Assembly: GCF_901709675.1 (NCBI RefSeq)
Contig: NC_051097.1
Span: forward strand, 3,274,539 to 3,338,538
Length of the DNA: 64,000 nucleotides
DNA from: Syngnathus acus
Taxonomy: Eukaryota > Chordata > Actinopteri > Syngnathiformes > Syngnathidae
Reading direction: 5' to 3'
The stretch's first letter is position 1. Every line of letters begins with the position of its first letter. Below the pieces are notes generated by a model. It saw nothing but the letters and a program-made list of their open reading frames with translations. It made no database searches and was not told where the DNA came from. Made by a program: the position numbers and the translations under genes. This document shows, one piece after another, positions 55,690 through 64,000 of this stretch.

Positions 55690-58600
55690 TAGTTAAAGTT
55701 GACATAGTGTTTGAAAGACAGCTGTTTGCTCATATTCTGCTTTGGACTCTTTTTTTTTTTAAGGTGGTTAGACTGTCAAAATTAATTTAACCATTTGGTT
55801 CTTCTTTGTACAGCTTTGAAGGTATCAACACCATATGTTGAATGTTTTTAAAGCAGAAGCTGCTATGTACTGTTCTTGTGTTTTAGTTCAGACGCCACAA
55901 AGTATTTGGATTCTGCCAAATGTTCTGTGGATTTATAGATTACATTTTAACCACAGTGTATGTTAAATTATTCAGAAATGAGCATGTCAATACTAGCTTG
56001 GAACAAGATGCATTTTTCTTCTACCATTAGCAGTTGATAAACTGCTGCTATGGGTTTATTCTTTGCTAAGTTACTGCTGTTTACAATTAAAGTTAATAAG
56101 GCCCATCAACTGTCAACATTTTTTTCCAATTGGCTGTTGTTTGTTCAGATTACGACCAGGCGTTGTCTTCAAACAACTGTCCAACAAAGATAGTTTATAA
56201 ATACGCTAATATATCACCTCTCAGAAATATTTAATCAAATTGCTCAATTGTTTTTAGTTTTGCTGCTTTACCCTTTTAAATTGTTTTTCCCCAATTCATA
56301 CATAACCGGTATGCATGCTAAATTTATAAAGGACAATAATCAGGGCGCAAGCATGACGGGATTAAAAAAAAGAAAAAAAGAAAAGCCCCGTATTATTGCT
56401 ATTTCTTCGTTCACGTCTGAGATGTGCAACAAAACATACTTACAGAAGAGTGAAAATTTGAAACAAAGTATTATATAAAGCAATTAACAAACATTCAATA
56501 TTGCCAAATAAAACATTTTAAAAGCATTTTGATGACCACAAAAGTGATCAAATGTCCATTTCAAATAACTTTCAATTGAAAAGGGTTGTTGGGATTTCTT
56601 TTACCTACGCAGCCTGCTTCTCATTAAATCCATGCATGTGACCTATGGCGGTGCAACCATTGAGTTTCTGGCTCTCCTCAGTGTCTGCACACTCTTGGGG
56701 GAAAAAAAATAATACAACCACTATATATTAACAAGAAGTATTTCCCCTCCATTATTGTCTGTTGTTTTTATCTTTGGTGCGTCACATTTCTGACACGCGG
56801 CCACATTCCCAGGGTTTCCTGGCTTTGATGCATATGACTGTGTGAGGCCACCAGACAGGTGCTCTCTGTAGGGACGTGAGGCTTGAGCAGCTAATCCACA
56901 CTCCTCCAGATGTTAAACACTCCCCGAGGTCAGGGGGCTCTATTAATGAATACCCCTATAATCAGGGCTATGAACTTGATCAAATAATGATGGTCCTGAA
57001 TTTTTGTAATCTGGACTGGTTTATAGTTTCTTGCTTTTGTAAAAGCGTTGACTTATTTATTACCAGCTGAATAGTTTGTACATAAACATACAACACCAAC
57101 ATACTTAAAGGTCAAAGTAAAGTTGCGTAAGACTTAATCTGGACGCCGACGTGTTATGCTCAAAGACACAAACACAATATGTACTGTAGATAGCAGACCT
57201 AAATTCAACGACTTCTGAATAAAGTTGCCATTCTTGGATGATGCCCACCTCTGCTAATTGCTTTCTATTGATTACTTGAATTGCCCCTCCAAGAATATGG
57301 TGAACAAATTAACAGTCATGCTTTGATGGACAGCACTGCCTCGAGATTTTTTTTTTTTTTTTACAAATGAGTATTTTTGGATTGTCCGTGACTGTTTCTA
57401 TGTATGAACTGAGTCGCCAACAATTAAATGGATGCTTTCATTGGTATTTTCTTTTCATTCCTGTTACTTGGTTTTCACCTAACTGGTCAGGCTGCCTGAG
57501 GGGGGCTTGTTGTGTAAGATGAGGTCAGTGCCAGGTCATAGTTATATAGGAGAGAGAGTGTGATAGAGTGGTTAGCCTGTGGTCATCTCTTGGGATCCTA
57601 CAAGTCAACAGTGCAATCTGGTTATCGTACATGTCATGTCATGTTGGCGCTGACTGTGCACTTTCAGCCTGACTCCTCACTCTCATAAGTATTTTATAAA
57701 AATAGATTTGCATCAATCGTTATTTTCATTCATGTCATTTATTGCTCATGTTTGAGAAAACAAAGAGTTTCTTGACCAAAAAATCTGAGGCAGGTGGTTT
57801 ATCGTAATTTTGTAATAAAGCCAATTTTTTTTCCCCCTCATATCTGGTGCAATCGTACATTTAAATTTGTTCTCTAAGGCTTGGCTGGCAAGAGGCAAAA
57901 CATTTATTACTACCAAAACTGTATGCATGCGAAGAGCAACACAGCAAATCCTCATCGGCAAATTTTCCTCAGACACTGACCGTGATAATGAGAGAGGATG
58001 AGAAAGTTTGTAACAGAGTAGTTTTGTGGCTGTTCCTTTGTGACACTGAAGAAAGAACTTTTGTCGATCGAGTGTGTGGGAGGAGAAAGAGGAAGATAGC
58101 GATCAATGACTTTTCTGAGAGGCTACTGTGTTTGGCAATTTGGGTAGAAACCTTTTACTGGTGTTTAGAGTAAAAGTCTGACAGATTTACTATGCCGTAT
58201 ATGAATGTGTGTGTGCGTGTGTGTGTGTGTGTTTATCTGTTATATGTGTGTTATAATGTGGCATGTATACCGCTCAAGATAATGATCCTGTTAAAGCTTT
58301 GCCTGTAGTTTCACTCTCAACCCAAATATTTGCTTTATAGAATATTAAAAATTCAATTGTAATGAAGATGTGCACATGTACTCCGAAAACCTGACAAGAA
58401 TTACAAGTTCCAAGTTTTTATTTGCAGCTCTTTTGTCAATATCGTCAATTTCCAACAATTTTCCAAAAATGCAAGAGACAGTGTCACTTGTCGTGTAGTG
58501 GTTTAAAACTAACATGGAATTGATTATTTCTCTAACTAAATAGTAGTCTGTTTTCTTTTTTTGCCAAATTACACAAAACAACTTTCGGAAAAAATACTTT

Positions 58601-60461
58601 CGAAATGAAAGATCCGCTTATAACATAAAATGGTTATACTTACTTTCCATTACAAGACGTAGCGAGGGCTGATTTGGTCATATTGTTTCCAGTTCTGGTC
58701 TAGAGGCACAGATGAATTGCAGTGTCTTAAAAAAAAAAAAAAAGAAAGGAATTCTTCAATTCTGGAGCTATCGTCAGACAGCTATTGTTAGAAACCACCA
58801 TAATTCATTGAAAGAAACATTTGTTAAATATTACAAAGTGGAAGCATGGATTATATCAAGAGCCTCAAAATGCCAAGTTTATGTTCTCTTAAGAATGTTC
58901 TGTACACTGTCAGGCTTTTCTTTGTGGAGCCCATTGCCATCCATTCAGAAGTAACTCCTGACCTCCCCCGAAACTAACTGCGTCCATTGTGAAATAATTA
59001 CACAGACAAAGCCCTCGAATGATCAAGTAGGACAAGAAGTTGTTTGTTGACAGAAGCTACAGCTTGGATAATGGGAAAACAAGGAAGCATTTCTGTAGGA
59101 ATAGATTAATTTAAAAAAAAAATTGTTCGTGTCACTGAGCATAACTGATTGATAGTCCCACCGTCAATTCAATTGTGAGGCAAGACATGTTAAAAACTCC
59201 GCTACTGTAATGCCCTATGTGTGACTCATCAAAAACTTGCTTAGTAGTGAATTCCTGAAGAAAATTTGTTACAGCATGACCTTTTGAAAAAAAATATTGC
59301 ATGATTCTAGCACGTAGTAACATGCGGAGAGGCACTTTGTAGAAAATGAGAGGACTTGACAGAATCATTCTTCAACTATTGGATCGGGACACATTATAGA
59401 TGGATTATGGACAGTTGGTAAAAAATTACAGGCGTGTCTCTTTCTGATGGGACCAACATACCACTTTTTTAGATTATAAACATCTGCTCATGAACTAGTT
59501 TTTGCACCATTTTAAGAATCCAGTAACTGATCAGGTGGCACAAGTCCTTAGTCACATTGACACATTGAACAGGTATGCTTGTGTATTGTAGTTACAATTG
59601 GGCATATAGAACATATATATATTTCCAAAGGAGGTTTTAAAGAGTATATTTTATTTATTGTTCTTCTCTACTATAAAAGTTGGCCACAATGTTAAGGCGC
59701 AATAATAAAATGTTAACCGCTGTTATGGAAGTTGGACACCATGGCAATTGTAGAATTTTACCTCATTACTCGTCAGTGTACCATCAAAATGATTCCATTG
59801 GTACTAATTCAAGAGCTTTTTGGCATGAAGTATGTGAACATCCCCATTCTGCTACATCAACAACTTGCAATCCATGAGGACAGACATCACCTCACTGCAG
59901 GCTGCATCTGCCTTGAAAACATAAACGAGGACTTTTATTGCTCGTGCCAGACAGCTCTGGAAGTCATTTAGTGGAGAGGTTCAGGAAGATGTTGCGCTGG
60001 GAAGGTGTCGAGAACTCAACGGAGAGCACTCATTTGTCTTGCTTGTCTGCTTTGCCTCTGCCCAAAAAAATGCATGGATGAGCTTTTCACCCTGAATCAA
60101 CAGCTCTGGCTCATTGACCTTTTATTCCTACTAGGACACCACTTTTATTACACTTGAAGTGATACTTGCCATTTATTAGTTCACTTTATGGTCAGAGGTT
60201 CTCTTCTTTTGGAGCCAGTTTAGTCAATGAAGATGTGATTTGAGAATGCAAAGCGATATTTACCTCTAATGTGGTTTCTTCTTGGAATCTGGATATCATG
60301 AAATCCCTCTCTCCTTATCTGTCCTCAGAGATTGTTCATGCTTTTGCTTATGAGCAAGCTGCTTGTAATCGAAACCCAGCGAGTAAGGAGAACCCCACAT
60401 TATCTCATCATTGACTTACTTTCTTTTTTATTCTTTGTTGAAAAGTCTCGGCATGTATTTA

Positions 60462-60873
60462 CCGTATTTTCCGGACTATAAGGCGCACCGGACTATAAGG
60501 CGCACCTTCAATGAATGGCCCATTTTAAAACTTTGTCCTTATATAAGGCGCACCGGACTATAAGGCGCACCATTAATGCATCATGTCAGATTTTTAATCC
60601 AAATCAAATCATTCTCCATTTTATCTTTTTTATTTCAACTTCAGACGCAACAAGTTACTTTATAATCACAAAATAATGATCCATAGTCTTTTTGATTCAT
60701 GATTCATAGTCTTCAGCGGGCCACTTATGATTGATTTCACGACACAATGCTTCGGGCCAGTTTAAATTTAGCAATTTGGTCCATATATAAGGCGCACCGG
60801 ACTATAAGGCTCACTGTCGGCTTTTGAGAAACTTTTAGGTTTTTAGGTGCGCCTTATAGTCCGGAAAATACGG
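60462..60873. mobile_element. TA-flanked MITE, ATAAGGCGC group, distinct interior
   Basis: Perfectly mirrored ends CCGTATTTTCCGGACTATAA and TTATAGTCCGGAAAATACGG. TA at 60460-60461 and 60874-60875. The left third has repeated ATAAGGCGCACCGGACTATA units; the middle (60590-60770) is unlike the other members and contains GCGGGCCAC and CGGGCCAG blocks. Confidence 0.85.
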
Positions 60874-61315
60874 TAGTCTTATTTTTTCATGACACCGATA
60901 AATCTTTGTAGCGTGGTTGCTTGATTACAATGTAGAGTAATTATAACAAAATGCAAGCTGTTATTCACTCTTTTGGGTTTTTAATGAATTTTAAATCGTT
61001 CCAGATGTGAGTTTCAATTCCAGTTTTCCCAGAGGTTCTTAAAATCCCTTCAGATAATTTAATTATAACGTTCGTTTTTTTAGTGTATTGATATTTCTTT
61101 CAAGTGGGTTTCTGTTCTTAAAAAAATCCAGTGCGAAATATTGGAATTGCATAAAAATCTGTTCAGTTACATAAAACATCTACCCTTGTGATTTTTTTTT
61201 TTTTTAAATGCAGATTATGTATGAAAGGTTATACCAGTGAAGAGGGGTGTGCACCTTGTGTGGGTGTGTAGCTGAGCACTGGATCAACCTCTTTTGCTGA
61301 GGTCTGCATGTGGCT

Positions 61316-61465
61316 ATGAATGAAACACAGCTGAAGTCCAAACAGATCGGCAGTGTCTCCTCTACAGTCATGTTCTTTCCTCTTGGATGGTGCCTGTTGT
61401 TTGGATGCTTGCTGTTGGATTTAGATGGGCAGTATGTGCAGAGTCAAAGGCAACAAAAACAAAAG
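61316..61465 (+). CDS. candidate signal-peptide exon
   Basis: An ATG at 61316 (or 61370) opens a frame that includes MFFPLGWCLLFGCLLLDLDG, a good signal-peptide shape, then QYVQSQRQQKQK. It ends at AAAAG followed by GTACAAG, a usable donor, in phase 0. It could be the first exon of a following gene. It could also be an alternative first exon of the TSPN gene, as known for short forms of some TSPN collagens. No homologue is recognised. Confidence 0.3.
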
Positions 61466-63670
61466 GTACAAGTAGAACTGCATTTATTGATTGCATTCTG
61501 ATGGTGAAAACTTTTTGTGGATGCTCTTGACTGAGATAATAGGAGATAAACTGTTCTGAATGTTCTCCGTATTTAGTATGTGCAATTCTAGTGTTTACTA
61601 ATAAAGTAAAATTGAACCTGAGTAATTACATTGTTAAAACAGTTCTTTATTTGCTTTTTTTTTTAAATTTCAAACGAATTTCATGAACATTGAGCAAGTT
61701 TTTTCTTTTAGGCTAATAAATTCTTCTTTTTTTTTTTGCTTCTTTATACAGCATACTAATTGCTTAACAAGGCTGTGCTCAAAATATTTGAGCCTCCATT
61801 CTAATTAAATTGTTTTTTTACTAATGTCTCATCAAGCTCAAAATCTGTTTGGACTATTAGCTGCCGTACTATTCCATTGTGCAACTATAGCTACTCAAGA
61901 GTGTCAAATTATTAGAAACATTAGTACCTTCATTTTCTGAAAAGAAGTAACTACTTTTTTCCCCATGCTTCGAACCCCATGGCCTCAAGTGACCCTGTTA
62001 ATTTATATACTTTTTTTACTAATGAGCTTTCTGCTGCCAATACTTTAACTGATAGGCTGACCAATGAAATCACAATGGACTAATGAAACTGAGGTCACAC
62101 CCTACTAAATATCACCCTGCCAGTGATGGTTTACATGAAGCCTTGTATTCAGATTCAAATGAAACAGACCGACCAAACGGAATGAAAATTCAGTTTAGAT
62201 GTCACGTGATCTATTCCGATCTGCCATTTCTATTGTCCGACGTTAATCTGAACCCTTCTTTTTCAGCCTTGTGACACGTGAAGCTCAATGTAAACATCAC
62301 GTAATCTATCAAGAAGGAATTCATTGGCAAAATGAGCCAAGTATTTGTGATTGTTTCAACACTTTTATTTAAGTAACAGTTTGATAAAAATAAGTTACAA
62401 GTCTCCCATCACACATGAGCTCGGGAGGACATTGCATTTTTTTTTTTTTTTTAATAATTCAATCTTTTTAAGACTTTCCTTTTGCAAATATCGCATGTTA
62501 TAGCATGGAGACCTTGGGCGAATAAAGCTAAGCGGGCATATTTTTTTATGGCTGACTTTAACTGTAGTCCGGATATCACAGTAGTATTTCTTTTTAATCC
62601 TGCAGTACCACCACCAACCAGTGTGATGCCATGCAATCAAACAACAAAGCACACAATGATTTTTTAACATTGTATAGTAGGAATTGTCAATTAAAGGTGA
62701 GCGTCATGCTCCTTGTAAAAGCAGAACAGTGCTTGTATTCCATTACGTGTAATTTTGTAAGTGATACAACCTAATAAACTGTTATTGCCTAAGGATAATA
62801 TCGTTTATTCTGCATGATAACACATGCCTTCTTCTAACGTAAACCTCTTTAAATTTAAAAAGGGTTGTACAAATCATTTCAAATCATCATAATTTCTCTA
62901 TGATAGCACGCTGTTTACGGAACTACAGGCCTAAGTGTCAAAAGGAATCCTAAACAACAAAGCGAATTGTGGCCTTCTTTTTGGGAGTATTGTGTTCCTT
63001 TAGTGGAGAATGTAACGATATCATTGAAATGTAGACACAGTTACTGGTATGACATCAACTGTATTCAAGCTTAGTGATCTGCAGTCAGTTGCTACTGTTT
63101 GGCTTTGTCTGTATAAGGCTATTGGCCTGAGGTGGAAGCCAACTAAACTTATGTATACAAATATTTCAATGTCTTTTGAGGTTCCCTGCACCTCTCAGGC
63201 ATGCATGCTTCAGAATCTTATATTACCGGACCACCACTGAGGATTTGGTTCACCCTTTGATCCCAACTAACAGTGGGATTTGTAACATGGGTGGTCCTGC
63301 AGAGTAAAATAAGAAAAAAAAAAACATGACAGCGTTAATGCCAGGCTTAGCAAAGTCACAACAGAAGTCACACGCAAACGTTTGCGCATGGATGTAGTTA
63401 AGTTTCTGGTCAACGTATTCTGGAGACGGGATGCTTTTCAACAATGAACAAATTAGCTTTGATTCATCTGACTGTATTCCTAACACTTCATCAAATTTTC
63501 GAGTATTTTTTATTTTTAGAAATCACTGATTCCTTACTGGGATGCTCTGAGCGATTATCTGGAATGCCACAAGATATTTATGATTTATTAATTCCATTTG
63601 TTTATTCATCTATACCAGCAATGTGTAGTGCTTGGAAGAACAATGAACCGCAGAATAAAGAATATTGTAG
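61466..63670. other. no gene recognised
   Basis: AT-rich sequence with T-rich runs. No splice-bounded coding, no complete repeat and no RNA gene were recognised. Confidence 0.5.
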
Positions 63671-63671
63671 A

Positions 63672-64000
63672 GCATGGGTGTCAAACTTAGTTTTGTCGAG
63701 AGCCAATTTATACATGCGGCTTCCCTAAAAGGGCTGTTATGACGATGAAATCAAATAAATGTGGAATCATCTCATCAAATTGTCATATATTACAATAAAA
63801 ATCCTTTCTTTTCAAATCAGTTGTCAATGATAGCAGTTTCTTCAATTGTCCAAGTTACTATAAGAAATATTTTAAAATCTCAGTTCCTTATTGCACATGA
63901 CACCAATTTTTGAAAAGATTATAGCGAGGGTCATGATGGACATGATTTGCTTATAAGGGCTACATAAAATGATGCGGCGGGCCGGATCTGGCCCCCGGGC
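63672..64000. mobile_element. hAT-like MITE cut by the window end
   Basis: Starts CATGGGTGTCAAACTTAG and runs to GGCGGGCCGGATCTGGCCCC at the last base. It has the layout of 43395-43713. The right terminus (expected TTTGACACC...) lies beyond 64000. Confidence 0.7.

Larger units (their letters stand above)
52892..61315 (+). other. intron or intergenic sequence downstream of the last recognised TSPN exon
   Basis: Between the listed repeats I found no further exon and no Gly-X-Y coding. 55700-60450 is AT-rich, with a (GT)n run at 58207-58231. 56820-56970 is a less AT-rich island of unknown role. 59600-60420 has open frames without recognisable domains. Confidence 0.5.

Noticed and set aside
59732-59971. 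79-codon open frame
   Set aside because: No recognisable domain, no splice signals, isolated in AT-rich DNA.

Overview
This window looks like teleost fish nuclear DNA, probably a percomorph. The evidence is vertebrate-type split genes with GT-AG introns, tRNA-derived fish SINEs that end in (ATGG)n or CTTTAA tails, abundant hAT and TA-flanked MITEs, and C2H2 zinc-finger genes of the teleost tandem-array type. The SINE text reminds me of syngnathids, but that is a weak guess. There are no bacterial-style operons, CRISPR arrays or free-standing tRNA/rRNA genes.

Region 1 (1-15.4 kb) holds the 3' end of cacna1b, the Cav2.2 N-type calcium channel alpha-1 subunit, on the + strand. Six coding exons join in frame from 1802 to the stop at 10719-10721. 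They encode the distal cytoplasmic tail, with a His run, the RIM-BP-type RQLPQTP motif and a terminal DWC. A 39-nt candidate cassette exon lies at 4231. A damaged copy of part of the last exon sits in the preceding intron, inside a hAT-like MITE (9394-9869).

Region 2 (15.4-37.5 kb) is a transposon-rich tandem array of C2H2 zinc-finger genes. Unit 1 (about 16.85-25.04 kb) carries an intact 14-finger gene. Unit 2 (about 25.04-37.26 kb) carries a paralogue frameshifted after finger 8. A truncated third unit start lies at 37.26 kb. Each unit pairs with the other to give natural empty sites, which date and define several insertions: a solo LTR (17583-17914), a 1.26-kb MITE (22349-23609) and a 5-kb nested insertion (31649-36647).

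That nested insertion is the most interesting object. A TA-flanked MITE (858 bp when empty, as shown by a near-identical copy at 53629-54486) contains a 4.1-kb two-gene transposon at 32438-36577. The transposon matches the ISL2EU type: a + strand gene for a SWIM/YqaJ-exonuclease/PHD protein of 604 aa, and a convergent - strand THAP-HTH-DDE transposase. The transposase is complete except for a 1-nt frame break. Both genes start about 80-100 bp inside the ends, next to inverted copies of a YY1-like motif.

Region 3 (37.5-64 kb) holds the 5' part of a secreted protein gene on the + strand: a signal-peptide exon at 37521, an 8.3-kb intron, then five exons of a TSPN (thrombospondin N-terminal-like, laminin-G fold) domain as found in collagen N-propeptides. 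Its later exons are outside the window or were not recognised. A possible second signal-peptide exon lies near 61.37 kb. The introns are full of SINEs, hAT-like MITEs, microsatellites and MITEs of the TACCGTATT family.

Throughout the window, MITEs with TA target duplications share the terminus CCGTA-(A/T-rich)-CGG-ACTATAAG-N-CG. The N base differs between groups, and all four bases occur.
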